The notes under the pieces are model-generated. The model saw only the letters and a program-made list of their open reading frames with translations. It did not search any database and had not been told where the DNA came from. A DNA stretch of 64,000 bases from Colwellia psychrerythraea (GTDB taxonomy: Bacteria > Pseudomonadota > Gammaproteobacteria > Enterobacterales > Alteromonadaceae): assembly GCF_000764225.1 (NCBI RefSeq), contig NZ_JQED01000008.1:48516-112515 (forward strand). The letters are read 5' to 3'. This document shows positions 10,220 through 20,342 of the stretch, piece by piece. The position numbers and the translations under genes are program-made. Numbering within the stretch: position 1 is the stretch's first letter; the number at the start of each line of letters is the position of its first letter.

Positions 10220-10468
10220 GTGTTTGAATTCTATTAATGAATAATTTCGATTTGTGTGAAAAACCTAATGAGCAACCAAGCTCGTAAGTCGACGTATCAT
10301 TATTGACCTAATCAACTATATTGCTCAAAAATTAACGGGCATATGCAATAATTCGAAACGCTAAACGGCTCAATAAATAAATCCTTCTGCTATTATTGCT
10401 TTCCTTCCTTAATGCTACCGCGTACTCTTACTGCTTGTTTTCAATATAAAAAAGGAGTGAAATATAGT

Positions 10469-10990
10469 ATGTATCCATATTTTAAGTTAATCGCAACCCT
10501 ATTGAGGGCCAAAAAGAGCCCTCAGCTCAACTTGGATGATAAAAGTGTGTTGAGTTGCCGTGCAGGATTAACTGATATTGATATTTTTGTTGAATTAAAT
10601 AATGCACGTCATCTAACGTATATGGAATTTGGTCGTTGGGATTTTGCTCAACGCACTGGCTTACTTAGCCTGATGAGGCAAAACAAATGGGCTTTTGCCG
10701 TTGGTGGTGCAAGTGTGCGCTATCGAAGAAGGATCGCTTTTTGGAAAAAATTTACCGTCACTAGCCAAGTTATTTGTCATGATGGACGTTGGTTTTATTT
10801 TTTACAAGAAACTCATGCCGAAAACAAAATTTGTTCGTCAGCGTTAATTAAAGCTGCATTTACCTCAAAAAACGGATTAGTTCCTGCCACAGAAGTGTTA
10901 GCTGCCTACGGTAAACCAATACCCAACTTCGATGTTCCTGAGTGGGTTAATGCATGGATTGACGCTGAAAGTCAGCGACCTTGGCCGTAA
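10469..10990 (+). CDS. Hotdog-fold acyl-CoA thioesterase-like protein
   Basis: I place the start at ATG 10469 (173 residues) because AAAGGAG lies about 9 nt upstream. An upstream in-frame ATG at 10412 has no ribosome site. The DIDIFVELNNARHLTYMEFGR stretch and the following GGASVRYRR strand match the 4-hydroxybenzoyl-CoA thioesterase-like (4HBT_2/THEM6-like) pattern, with an Asn-Asn pair where the catalytic region lies. It is predicted to hydrolyse acyl-CoA or acyl-ACP thioesters. Substrate unknown. Confidence 0.75.
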   Translation: MYPYFKLIATLLRAKKSPQLNLDDKSVLSCRAGLTDIDIFVELNNARHLTYMEFGRWDFAQRTGLLSLMRQNKWAFAVGGASVRYRRRIAFWKKFTVTSQVICHDGRWFYFLQETHAENKICSSALIKAAFTSKNGLVPATEVLAAYGKPIPNFDVPEWVNAWIDAESQRPWP

Positions 10991-11070
10991 CTGCGATTAT
11001 ATTTACACAAAACTATATTCTCTATACAATCTAATTATCGTCAATAAAACAATTTGTTAGCCTAATTAAA

Positions 11071-11256
11071 ATGAAATTTATTTTTGCCTTACTTTGTCCT
11101 TTTTTACTGTCGTCGTGTGTCTATTATGGTGTTCAACGTGACCTTGGGGGCAATCCATCAAAGCCATGTACGAAAGGCACTAGTAAGCAAAATACACAAT
11201 GTAAAGCTGAAATAAAAGCGATCAATAATGAAATTAGAAACAAATCTAATGATTAG
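11071..11256 (+). CDS. Small YceK-like lipoprotein candidate
   Basis: A 61-residue product with a lipoprotein signal (LLSSC, Cys16) and a mature part with two further cysteines. It resembles short secreted lipoproteins, but no specific family is certain. Its 3' end overlaps the start of the GNAT gene by 8 bp, suggesting translational coupling. Confidence 0.5.
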   Translation: MKFIFALLCPFLLSSCVYYGVQRDLGGNPSKPCTKGTSKQNTQCKAEIKAINNEIRNKSND

Positions 11257-11737
11257 AGCAGTACAAGTAGAAGATGCTAACCGTATTAGTGCTATTTATA
11301 ACCATTACATTGTACATACAGTTGTAACCTTTGAAGAAGAAGTTATAACGGCATCGGAGATAACCAAGCGTATCGGAAAAATTACTGCTGACGGTTTACC
11401 TTGGTTTGTTGCTGAAGATAGGGCTGGCAATATCCTAGGTTATGCCTACGCAGCTAAATGGCGTGATAGGTTTTCTTATCGGTTTTCAGTTGAAGTCACT
11501 GTTTATTTGGACCCTAAGTATATTTCAAAGGGTCTTGGCACGAAATTATATCAAGTATTATTTGACGAGCTCAAAGGTAAAAATATTCACAGTGCTATCG
11601 GTGGAATTACGCTGCCAAATGAAGGGAGTGTCGCTTTACATGAAAAATTCGGCATGATAAAAGTTGCACACTTTAACGAAGTCGGCTGGAAATTTAACCG
11701 TTGGTTAGATGTTGGTTATTGGCAAGTAACTATTTAG
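11249..11737 (+). CDS. GNAT-family N-acetyltransferase, phosphinothricin-acetyltransferase type
   Basis: I take ATG 11249 as the start because MIRAVQVEDANRISAIYNHY is the usual N-terminus of this group. It leaves 162 residues. The acetyl-CoA loop YISKGLGTKLYQVL and the SVALHEKFGM segment are both present. Such enzymes acetylate small amines; the substrate here is unknown. An upstream in-frame ATG at 11228 would add seven residues inside the preceding lipoprotein gene. Confidence 0.82.
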   Translation: MIRAVQVEDANRISAIYNHYIVHTVVTFEEEVITASEITKRIGKITADGLPWFVAEDRAGNILGYAYAAKWRDRFSYRFSVEVTVYLDPKYISKGLGTKLYQVLFDELKGKNIHSAIGGITLPNEGSVALHEKFGMIKVAHFNEVGWKFNRWLDVGYWQVTI

Positions 11738-12054
11738 GGAATGGTTAAAGCGTAAAATACCCCTTTTGCAACAGGGTGCTTGCTTTTTGATAAGCCAATA
11801 GCAGTCTTTTTAAAAAGTTAACTAACAAATACCTAAAGCACAAAACTTGCTAGTAACAACAAACTCATTTGGCACATATCACTATTTACACTGGCAGCAT
11901 AGCCTTACAATCCAACAGGTTTTATCGTTTTAACCGCATCCTACAATTTGTATTATCCAAGGTGATTCCCTTACATTTTTCGAGTGTTTATGATTAAGTA
12001 GGTGCCATTACAAATATTCACTTTAATTGAAACAAACGTCAAAGGTACGCATTT
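11738..12054. other. Intergenic stretch before the amidohydrolase gene
   Basis: About 317 bp without a convincing gene. An imperfect hairpin near 11758-11790 (CCC..GGG with nearby T runs) may terminate the acetyltransferase transcript. Nothing else was recognised. Confidence 0.4.
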
Positions 12055-15000
12055 ATGCCATCGAAAACCATGTTGTCAAAAAAACACTTACTTTCAGGTG
12101 TTGCGCTTAGCATTATGTTGGCTCTGCCAACCACTTTTGCACAATCACTTAAGGATAATGAAGCCTCGACAGAAGAAACTACGCCTAAATGGTCAGTTAA
12201 CGCGCCACAAGGCAATTTCACTACAGCTGATATAGATGTACGCTCAGGAACTTGGATGAATGTTGATTTAAGTCCTGACGGCAAAACTCTTGTTTTTGAT
12301 TTATTAGGTGATATTTACACTATGCCAGCTTCTGGCGGTGAAGCAACACCATTAATGACTGATATTGCTTGGCAAATGCAACCACGGTTTAGCCCTGACG
12401 GTAAATATATCGCCTTTACATCAGATGAAGATGGCGGTGACAACTTATGGATCATGAAAGCGGATGGAAGCGAAGCAAAAGCAGTAACAACCGAAACTTT
12501 CCGTTTATTAAACAGCCCAGCCTGGTCACCAGATGGGAACTATATTGTTGGCCGTAAACATTATACGGGCTCTCGGTCTTTAGGTGCTGGTGAAGTGTGG
12601 ATGTATCATAAGTCGGGTGGTAATGGCGTAATGCTGACTAAACGCCCGAACGAACAGAAAGATTTAGGTGAGCCAGCTTTTTCACATGATGGTAAGTATG
12701 TTTACTTTTCACAAGATGCAACACCAGGTAAAACTTTTCATTATTCAAAAGATTCTGAAAAAGGTATTTATAAAATTAAGCGCCTTGAACTCGAAACGGG
12801 TGAAATTAAAATTGTGGTATCAGGGAAAGGTGGAGCAATAAGACCAACACTTTCACCTGATGGAAAATATTTAGCCTTTATTAGTCGTGATGATTTTCAA
12901 TCAAATTTATATGTCTATAACCTTAAAAGCGGTGAACAAACCAAAGTTTATGATGGTTTAGAGCGCGATATGCAAGAAACGTGGGCCATTCACGGAGTAT
13001 ATCCTACCATGGCGTGGACACCTGATAGTGACGGTTTAGTATTTTGGTCTGGAGGGAAAATTAACAAATTATCACTAGAATCAAAAACCACTAAAGTGAT
13101 TGACTTTCATGTTAAAACAACCAAGAAAATTCAAACCGCCGTACGTTTTCAGCAAGACTTAGATCAAACAAGCTTTGACACCAGAATGCTTCGTGATGTC
13201 AAAGTCTCACCTAACGGTAAACTCGTTGTCTATGAGTCAATGGGCCACCTTTACAGCAAGAGCCTTCCAAAGGGCAAGCCTAAACGCTTAACTAAACAAA
13301 AAAGTCAGTTTGAGTTAAACCCAAGTTTTTCGCGCGATGGTAAAAAGATAGTATATGTTAGCTGGGATGATGATAATTTAGGCCAAGTTCGTGTTGTCTC
13401 TAGTCGTGGTGGTAAAGGGAAAACCATTACCCGAGAACCAGGGAAATATGTTGAGCCGAGTTTTTCTCCTGATGGAAAAACCGTGGTTTACCGTAAAGTA
13501 AGTGGTGGTTTTATTACGGATCCTACCTGGGGTTTGAATCCGGGGGTATACGCTGTTTCGGCAAAAGGTGGCAAGGCAACTCTGGTGACTGAAGAGGGTA
13601 TTCAACCCCACTTTGGTGCTCGAAATGATCGTATTTATGTAACCCGTGAGGGGGAAACACCACATATCTCACGCATAGATATTGATGGTCAGCATGATAC
13701 CAAGTTATATCAAGGCAAGTTTGCTTCTGAGTATCGTATTTCGCCTGATGGTCAGTATCTAGCGTTTGCCGAACGCTTTAAAGTCTTTGTTACTCCCTTT
13801 GTTGAACGAGGTGATGTTATAGAGATTGGTCCTGAAGCTGAAAACTTGCCGGTAGAGCAGTTATCAATGCGAGCGGGTGAAGGCATCAATTGGAATGGTA
13901 AATCGAACGAACTTTATTGGAGTCTTGGGGCTGATTTATATCAAGCATCAATAAAAGGATTATTTGCCATTACTGCTAAAACCTCGAAGGAAGAAGAGGA
14001 AAAGTCAAAATCTAATACGAGTGCACCGACTGTTAACCATGACATAAATGTTATTAACTTAAGTTACAAACAAAAAGTTGATATTCCATCGGGTCATATC
14101 GCGTTTGTTGGCGGTAAAGTTATTACGATGGAGGGCGAGCAGGTTATTGATAATGGGGTTGTTATTGTTGAAGGTAATAAAATCAAATCGGTTGGCACTA
14201 AGGACCAAGTAGAGATCCCAAGTGATGCGACAATAATTGATATTACTGGCAAAACCGTGATGCCTGGTTTAATTGATGCGCATGCTCATGGTCCTCAAGG
14301 TAGCAATGAAATTATTCCACAACAAAACTGGAAAAATTATGCTGGTTTAGCGTTAGGTGTTACAACCATTCATGATCCATCTAATGATACCACTGAGTTT
14401 TTTGCTGCAAGTGAAATGCAAAAAGCCGGTAAAATTGTTGCTGCACGCTTATTCTCAACCGGCACTATTTTATATGGTGCCACTATCCCTGGGTATACCT
14501 CACATGTTGATAGTTTAGATGATGCAAAATTTCATGTTGAACGCTTAAAGGCGGCAGGGGCCTTTAGTGTGAAAAGCTACAACCAACCACGTCGAAATCA
14601 ACGTCAACAGTTTATCCAAGCGGCACGTGAATTAGAAATGATGGTTGTGCCTGAAGGAGGCTCACTTTTACAGCACAACTTAACCATGGTTGTTGATGGC
14701 CATACAACACTAGAACACTCTATATCTACCGCTAAAGTGTATGCTGATATCAAACAGTTATGGTCACAATCTGCAATGGCTTACACACCAACGATGGGCG
14801 TAGCTTATGGGGGAATTTCCGGTGAAAACTACTGGTATGATACAACTGATGTATGGCAGCACCCACGTCTAAGTCAGTATGTACCGAGTGAATTTTTAGA
14901 CCCTCGTTCTATGCGTCGCCCAAAAGCACCACTACATCATTACAATCACTTTAATGTCGCAAAAGTAGCTAAAGAAATGCAAGATTTAGGTGTAGAGGTT

Positions 15001-15333
15001 AATGCAGGGGGGCATGGTCAACGTGAAGGCTTAGCAATGCATTGGGAAATGTGGATGATGGCACAAGGTGGCATGTCGCCATTACAAGCTATTAGAACGG
15101 CAACGATATCACCAGCCAAATCACTTGGCTTAGATAAGGATTTAGGCTCATTAAGTGTCGGTAAACTGGCGGACATGATTGTTATTGACGGTGATATCAC
15201 TAAAGATATTCGCCTTAGTGATAAAGTTAGCCACACCATGATCAACGGCCGTTTGTATAATGCAGATACGATGAATGAAATAGGTAATTACGATAATAAG
15301 CGTAAAAAATTCTATTTCGAAAAGAAGCTGTGA
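12055..15333 (+). CDS. Secreted TolB-like propeller / amidohydrolase fusion
   Basis: A 1092-residue exported protein with a signal peptide (core about residues 16-29, cleavage near TTFAQS). Residues ~60-640 contain repeated WD40-like PD40 blades (SPDGKYIAF, SPDGKYLAF, SFSPDGKTVVY). Residues ~680-1092 form an amidohydrolase with metal motif HAH at 743-745 and a C-terminal GKLADMIVIDG. It probably hydrolyses a peptide-like or cyclic amide substrate in the periplasm. AAAGGT upstream supports the 12055 start over ATG 12070. A terminator follows. Confidence 0.88.
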   Translation: MPSKTMLSKKHLLSGVALSIMLALPTTFAQSLKDNEASTEETTPKWSVNAPQGNFTTADIDVRSGTWMNVDLSPDGKTLVFDLLGDIYTMPASGGEATPLMTDIAWQMQPRFSPDGKYIAFTSDEDGGDNLWIMKADGSEAKAVTTETFRLLNSPAWSPDGNYIVGRKHYTGSRSLGAGEVWMYHKSGGNGVMLTKRPNEQKDLGEPAFSHDGKYVYFSQDATPGKTFHYSKDSEKGIYKIKRLELETGEIKIVVSGKGGAIRPTLSPDGKYLAFISRDDFQSNLYVYNLKSGEQTKVYDGLERDMQETWAIHGVYPTMAWTPDSDGLVFWSGGKINKLSLESKTTKVIDFHVKTTKKIQTAVRFQQDLDQTSFDTRMLRDVKVSPNGKLVVYESMGHLYSKSLPKGKPKRLTKQKSQFELNPSFSRDGKKIVYVSWDDDNLGQVRVVSSRGGKGKTITREPGKYVEPSFSPDGKTVVYRKVSGGFITDPTWGLNPGVYAVSAKGGKATLVTEEGIQPHFGARNDRIYVTREGETPHISRIDIDGQHDTKLYQGKFASEYRISPDGQYLAFAERFKVFVTPFVERGDVIEIGPEAENLPVEQLSMRAGEGINWNGKSNELYWSLGADLYQASIKGLFAITAKTSKEEEEKSKSNTSAPTVNHDINVINLSYKQKVDIPSGHIAFVGGKVITMEGEQVIDNGVVIVEGNKIKSVGTKDQVEIPSDATIIDITGKTVMPGLIDAHAHGPQGSNEIIPQQNWKNYAGLALGVTTIHDPSNDTTEFFAASEMQKAGKIVAARLFSTGTILYGATIPGYTSHVDSLDDAKFHVERLKAAGAFSVKSYNQPRRNQRQQFIQAARELEMMVVPEGGSLLQHNLTMVVDGHTTLEHSISTAKVYADIKQLWSQSAMAYTPTMGVAYGGISGENYWYDTTDVWQHPRLSQYVPSEFLDPRSMRRPKAPLHHYNHFNVAKVAKEMQDLGVEVNAGGHGQREGLAMHWEMWMMAQGGMSPLQAIRTATISPAKSLGLDKDLGSLSVGKLADMIVIDGDITKDIRLSDKVSHTMINGRLYNADTMNEIGNYDNKRKKFYFEKKL

Positions 15334-15383
15334 AGCAGCTAGCTTGTCCCCTAGCGAATAAGAGCTAACATAGCGCATATATC

Positions 15384-15413
15384 AGCCAGTAATAATCATT
15401 TACTGGCTTTTTT
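15384..15413 (+). terminator. Terminator after the amidohydrolase gene
   Basis: Perfect 9-bp arms AGCCAGTAA and TTACTGGCT with a 7-nt loop and a T run. Confidence 0.88.
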
Positions 15414-15768
15414 ATAAGTAAAAATCCTAGTTAATCTATGGGGGATGTCATTTTAAATTAAAAACAGATCTTACCCTTTCATAGAACAATATCAGCCACC
15501 TTTTTAGCTCGAATCTTAACCGATACGCCCAATAATCGATCAAAAAATACACGTTAAATATGGACTTACAATAATTAACGACCTAGTATGGAATGTGAAG
15601 GTCTTGCCATATTTAACAACTAATATTAGTAAATGAACAATAACTGATATTAATCGTAAATAGTTTTGGCGGTGTACCGACTTACATTATTTTATTTGAC
15701 CAAAGGATTGTGATTAAAATGATATGTAATTTTATCTCTATATTGCGTTTAACGATTATAGAGTTAGC
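15414..15768. other. Long intergenic region upstream of the GGDEF/EAL gene
   Basis: About 355 bp without a gene. It contains an 11-bp inverted repeat, GTTAAATATGG at 15553-15563 and CCATATTTAAC at 15607-15617, with a smaller GACCT/AGGTC pair nested inside. This could be a regulatory fold or a small repeat element. Confidence 0.5.
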
Positions 15769-18700
15769 ATGATGCGTTATGACTCATCCCACAGTAAATC
15801 ATCTATACGGATCATATCAGCTGGTTTTGTCATCATCATTTTGTTAGTGATTTTGTTTGCCTATATGGCAGTACAAGAAAACAAAAAACATGCCGATCTC
15901 AATACGACAATGTATAAGCACCCCTTTTCTGTCAGTATCGCGGTTTTACAAGCAAGAGGTGACATACTTGCTATGCATCGCTATATGAAGGATGTCGTAT
16001 TAGCGAGTAATCAAAGTGAATTAGATTCAGCTATCTCTCTGGTAAATCATCATGAACAGGACGTCTTCCGCCATTTTGAGTTAATCAAAGATCGATTTCT
16101 TGGCGATAAAGAAAAAATTAATGCCGCTTTCGTGACTTTTATTCAGTGGAAATCTATCCGTGATGAAGTGCTCACGTTGAAGCGCAATAATCAACATCAA
16201 CTAGCGGCAAGTATTACGAAAGGTAAAGGGGCTGAACATGTTAAAAAATTAAACAAGAGCATGAATTTTTTAACTGATTTTGCTAGGAATAAGGCGATAG
16301 AATTAAAGGATACGAGCTTAGACTCCCACGATTTAAGCAAGACTTCTTTTTATTCTTTACTCATCTTTACTATTTTGTCGAGTATTTTTACCGCCATTTT
16401 TGTCATATTTCTAGTCAAAAAGGCTGAGAATTCGCGTAAGGAAAGTGAAGAACGGTTTGAAGCTATTTTTAATAATGCTGAAGTGTCTATTTGGAGCGAA
16501 GATTTTTCTACCGTTGTTGTAGCCTTAGAAAAGTTAAGGCAAGAAGGTGTCGTTGATTTAAAAAAATACTTGCATGAAAATTTAGATCAAGCTTGGGACT
16601 TAGTTGGCATGATAAAAGTTAATTCTGTGAATAATGCCACGTTAAAGCTATTTGGTGCAAAAAGCCAAAGTGAATTTATGACCAAAATCGACAAAACCTT
16701 TGGCCCAGATGCTATTGATGTGTTTATAAATGAAATGTGTGCCATTTGGACTAAGCAAGAAACTTTCTTATCAGAAGCAGCTTTTAAAACCATAGATGGT
16801 CGGGAAATCAAAGCACTAATATCATTTCAAACACCTTCGTCGACAAACCATTTCCGCAATGTTCCTGTGAGTATTGTTGATATAACTGAACTTAAAAAAC
16901 TCGAAAAGGAATTAAGATTATCATCGAGAGTGTTCAGCGACACACATGAAGGCATCATAATTACAGATGCAGATAAAATTATCGTTGATGTTAACCCAGC
17001 GTTTACTGATATAACAGGTTACAGTAGAGAGGAGGTGATAGGGAAGAAGCCTAACATCTTGAGTTCAGGAAAACACCAACCTCAGTTTTATAGCATGATG
17101 TGGCAACAAATAACTGATCAAGGGTATTGGCAAGGTGAAATTTGGAATCGGAGAAAAAATGGTGAAATTTATGCAGAATTACTTACCACCTCATTATTAA
17201 AGGACTCAGATGGTCACATAGTTAATTATTTAGGCATGTTTACTGATATCACTCACAGTAAACGCCAGCAAGAAAGTATGCGTCGGATGGCTCATTATGA
17301 TCAATTGACTGGGTTACCCAATAGAGCTCTCCTGTTCGATCGTTTTAATCAAGCAATTGCACACTCTAAGCGTTCGGGCACATTGCTAGCAGTGTGTTTT
17401 CTAGATTTAGATGATTTTAAGCCAGTTAATGATATTTTTGGACATGACGTAGGTGATAAATTGTTGATTGATGTAGCACATCGTCTCAAGCTAGCTTTGC
17501 GATCTGAAGATACCGTTTCACGTCTTGGCGGAGATGAATTTTCCCTGTTACTAGGCGATATAAAGTCAAGAAATCAATGTTATGAAATGTTGGAAAGGAT
17601 TATCCACTCCATTAGTGCTACTTATTTTATCGATGAACATTCAATCAATATTAGCGCATCGATAGGTGTTAGCCTCTCGCCATTAGATGGGATGGAGTTA
17701 GACTCATTACTACGTCACGCCGACCATGCTATGTATCAAGCGAAACAAGAAGGAAAGAAAAATTACCAACTGTTTGATTTAGAAAGAGAACAAAAAACTA
17801 ATCGACGACATGTCAAATCTCAAGAAATTCAGCAGGCTCTTATAAATCATGAGCTTTGTCTATATTATCAACCAAAAGTAAATATGGCGTCAGGCAAACT
17901 CATTGGCGTAGAAGCTTTAATTCGTTGGCAACACCCGGTTAAAGGGCTGCTTTCCCCCGTAGATTTTTTACCTTTGATTGAAGGAACAGATATAGAAATT
18001 CAAGTAGGGGAGTGGATCATGGAACAAAGCATGACTCAACTTGAACGATTGAATACAGAGGGATTTACTATTGAAATGAGTATCAATGTCTCTTCGATGC
18101 AATTCTTAAGTGATTGCTTTCTAGATAGCCTTAAGGCATCTCTCAAACGTCACCATGCAATTAATGCCCGCCACTTCAAGTTAGAGGTGTTAGAAAGTAG
18201 TACATTAGGGAACTTGAAGCGCATTAGTAAAATAATCAGCGCTTGTCGCAATGATTTAGGTGTGAAAATTGCCTTAGATGATTTTGGTACAGGTTACTCA
18301 TCATTATCACACCTGAGACAACTTCCCGCTGATACAATCAAAATAGATCAAAGCTTTGTCCGAGATGTTTTAATCGACCCTGATGATTTTGCAATTATTG
18401 ATGGTGTCATTGGTTTGAGTAAGTCTTTTAGCCGAGATGTTATTGCCGAAGGAGTAGAAAGCACAGAGCATGGCCTTATGTTACTTTTAATGGGCTGTAA
18501 AAATGCACAGGGATATGCTATTTCTAAACCGATTCCTACTGATAAATTAGTCGAGTGGATTAAAGCTTACAAACCTAACAAAATTTGGTCGGAAAGCACT
18601 CAGGTGAACATGACTCTTCCAGTCAAGAGGATGAAACAGCTTGAATTAATTTTCAACCATTGGTTGAAGAATGTAGAGCTATTTTTACAAGGTGATGTGG

Positions 18701-18954
18701 ATGTTTCTATAGATTCATGTGTCATGAGTTGTCATTTTGATAAATGGATTATTCGGTTGAGACAGGAAAACTTATTCGAAGATATATGGCTTAATAAACT
18801 ACAGCAGGCACTAAATGTAGTGAACTTTGTCACTGAAGAGCTTGTTAATAATCGTCAGGCTAATTTCAAACCACCCACCAAAAACGAACTGACTAACTTA
18901 CATAGTGTATTTGATGATTTACTTTCAGTCTTAGAAAAACAAGCCGTTTTATAG
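15769..18954 (+). CDS. Membrane PAS-GGDEF-EAL c-di-GMP protein with CZB-like tail
   Basis: A 1061-residue inner-membrane signalling protein. Two membrane segments (about 15-37 and 195-217) flank a helical periplasmic sensor region. One or two PAS domains follow (~230-500), then GGDEF with an intact GGDEF motif at 587-591 and an RxxD product-inhibition site (RSED) just upstream. The EAL domain has EAL at 715-717, DDFGTGYSS, and all expected Asn, Glu, Lys and Gln positions. Both synthesis and breakdown of c-di-GMP therefore look possible. The last ~100 residues resemble a zinc-binding CZB domain: His and Cys (FNHWLKN, CHFDKW) are present, but the usual HxxxH pair is not obvious. Confidence 0.9.
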   Translation: MMRYDSSHSKSSIRIISAGFVIIILLVILFAYMAVQENKKHADLNTTMYKHPFSVSIAVLQARGDILAMHRYMKDVVLASNQSELDSAISLVNHHEQDVFRHFELIKDRFLGDKEKINAAFVTFIQWKSIRDEVLTLKRNNQHQLAASITKGKGAEHVKKLNKSMNFLTDFARNKAIELKDTSLDSHDLSKTSFYSLLIFTILSSIFTAIFVIFLVKKAENSRKESEERFEAIFNNAEVSIWSEDFSTVVVALEKLRQEGVVDLKKYLHENLDQAWDLVGMIKVNSVNNATLKLFGAKSQSEFMTKIDKTFGPDAIDVFINEMCAIWTKQETFLSEAAFKTIDGREIKALISFQTPSSTNHFRNVPVSIVDITELKKLEKELRLSSRVFSDTHEGIIITDADKIIVDVNPAFTDITGYSREEVIGKKPNILSSGKHQPQFYSMMWQQITDQGYWQGEIWNRRKNGEIYAELLTTSLLKDSDGHIVNYLGMFTDITHSKRQQESMRRMAHYDQLTGLPNRALLFDRFNQAIAHSKRSGTLLAVCFLDLDDFKPVNDIFGHDVGDKLLIDVAHRLKLALRSEDTVSRLGGDEFSLLLGDIKSRNQCYEMLERIIHSISATYFIDEHSINISASIGVSLSPLDGMELDSLLRHADHAMYQAKQEGKKNYQLFDLEREQKTNRRHVKSQEIQQALINHELCLYYQPKVNMASGKLIGVEALIRWQHPVKGLLSPVDFLPLIEGTDIEIQVGEWIMEQSMTQLERLNTEGFTIEMSINVSSMQFLSDCFLDSLKASLKRHHAINARHFKLEVLESSTLGNLKRISKIISACRNDLGVKIALDDFGTGYSSLSHLRQLPADTIKIDQSFVRDVLIDPDDFAIIDGVIGLSKSFSRDVIAEGVESTEHGLMLLLMGCKNAQGYAISKPIPTDKLVEWIKAYKPNKIWSESTQVNMTLPVKRMKQLELIFNHWLKNVELFLQGDVDVSIDSCVMSCHFDKWIIRLRQENLFEDIWLNKLQQALNVVNFVTEELVNNRQANFKPPTKNELTNLHSVFDDLLSVLEKQAVL

Positions 18955-19225
18955 CTAAGTAGTTACGGATATCAACCTTATTTACCTCCATTAGCTGTTG
19001 AATAAGAAGGAGTAAAAAATAGATATTATTGAAACAATTGTAAAAATCACAGAATTAAACCACTCTGACTAACATGTGTTTGGTAAGGTAACATGGTGTA
19101 AGAAAAAGCCAATGCAGTGAATAATAAAAATAATGCGCTGAGTCTCAATTCATCAGTCGACTATTTATTACTTTGCGTTATACTGCCGCGATAAAATCAA
19201 GTTTTTACTATTTGCGGAGAACATT

Positions 19226-19561
19226 ATGCACGATCTTTATTACAAAGGGCGTATTCACACCAGACATAACCATATAAACACCGGTTATAATAATAAACGT
19301 GCTGTTAAGCTTGGTAGTGAAAAACATCCTTTAACGTTGGTGGTGGCAAGTGATGAGAGAAAAGCAGAAGTGGCAGCAATTGCTAATGAAAATGAGCTTT
19401 TTGCTGACATCACTGTAGATAGTGCTGTTGAAGAAAATATTCTTGAGCTTGAAGGTTTGCTAAACAAGCCAACGACCACTATATTTGACAAAACACCTAA
19501 TCGTAATGATCCATGTTCGTGTGGTAGTGAGAAAAAATATAAAAAATGTTGTGGTAAATAA
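19226..19561 (+). CDS. SEC-C motif metal-binding protein (PBPRA1643-type)
   Basis: A 111-residue protein ending in a SEC-C zinc motif (CSCGSEKKYKKCC), like the C-terminal zinc finger of SecA. The N-terminal part, beginning YYKGRI, fits the PBPRA1643 family of marine Gammaproteobacteria. The function is not established. TGCGGAGA upstream serves as ribosome site. Confidence 0.78.
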   Translation: MHDLYYKGRIHTRHNHINTGYNNKRAVKLGSEKHPLTLVVASDERKAEVAAIANENELFADITVDSAVEENILELEGLLNKPTTTIFDKTPNRNDPCSCGSEKKYKKCCGK

Positions 19562-19766
19562 AATATTTATTCTGCTGTGATGACTCTCTTTAGTTTAATT
19601 TTTCAGATCAGAGGGTCTTTAGCATTGTCGACATCAACACTGGCTACTCCATTATAACTAACCAGTAAGTTTATAAAACTTGAATGTTATTGTAATAAAA
19701 TATTTGATAATGTGGATCCTGATAAGTACTCAATCGAGTTAGTTACGTTAACGCAAGGAGTCGGTG

Positions 19767-20021
19767 ATGCCAACAAATAAACACAAACGAAAAGCAACTT
19801 CTCATGTTAAAACAACTTCAGTAAAAACAGCACCCGCAGGTTTGATTTCGTCTAATCCAAAAGCCTTCGCCTTAGTTGGTTTGTTCTTTGTCGCTTTAGG
19901 GGCATATCTTTTAGCATTTGAGTCTCAAAACAACGCCATGTTTGGTGTTGCAATGCTATCTATTATTGCCGGTGGTGCGACAACTATTTACGCAAATTTG
20001 ACTGTAGCGAGAAAAAAATAA
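19767..20021 (+). CDS. Small two-helix membrane protein
   Basis: An 84-residue product starting at ATG 19767, seven bases after AAGGAG; the in-frame GTG at 19764 is less well placed. A basic, Thr-rich N-terminus precedes two hydrophobic segments (about 32-50 and 55-75). It is predicted to be an inner-membrane protein. No family was recognised with confidence. Confidence 0.6.
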   Translation: MPTNKHKRKATSHVKTTSVKTAPAGLISSNPKAFALVGLFFVALGAYLLAFESQNNAMFGVAMLSIIAGGATTIYANLTVARKK

Positions 20022-20342
20022 GCTAATTCGCTAAGTTTCGAGGTAAAGTACCTTAGGTTACTGTCGAAATACTCAAGGGATCTATTTCAAAATTTCCCAG
20101 CTTTGTGCTCAACTCAGTTAAAATTACGCATTTCCCCTTTCAGAATTTCTTACATTATATTTTTAATGTAATTGTATGATTTTTAACATTAACGTTTGTT
20201 TTTTGAACGTAATTAATTAATCCTTCCTTGCGTTGAAAATTGTTACATTATTTACGCTAATAATCTTGCTAAAGAGTAGCATTCTGTCTCAGTTTAGATT
20301 AAATTTGCCGCCCTAATTTATTACAGTTAACAAGAGCGCCTT
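20022..20342. other. Intergenic region before the ZapB-like gene
   Basis: About 320 bp, very AT-rich towards the right. It includes a short AGGTAAAGTACCT inverted repeat. It probably holds the promoter of the downstream division gene pair. No RNA gene was recognised. Confidence 0.35.

Noticed and set aside
10412..10468. Longer thioesterase start at 10412
   Set aside because: No ribosome site there, whereas ATG 10469 is preceded by AAAGGAG.
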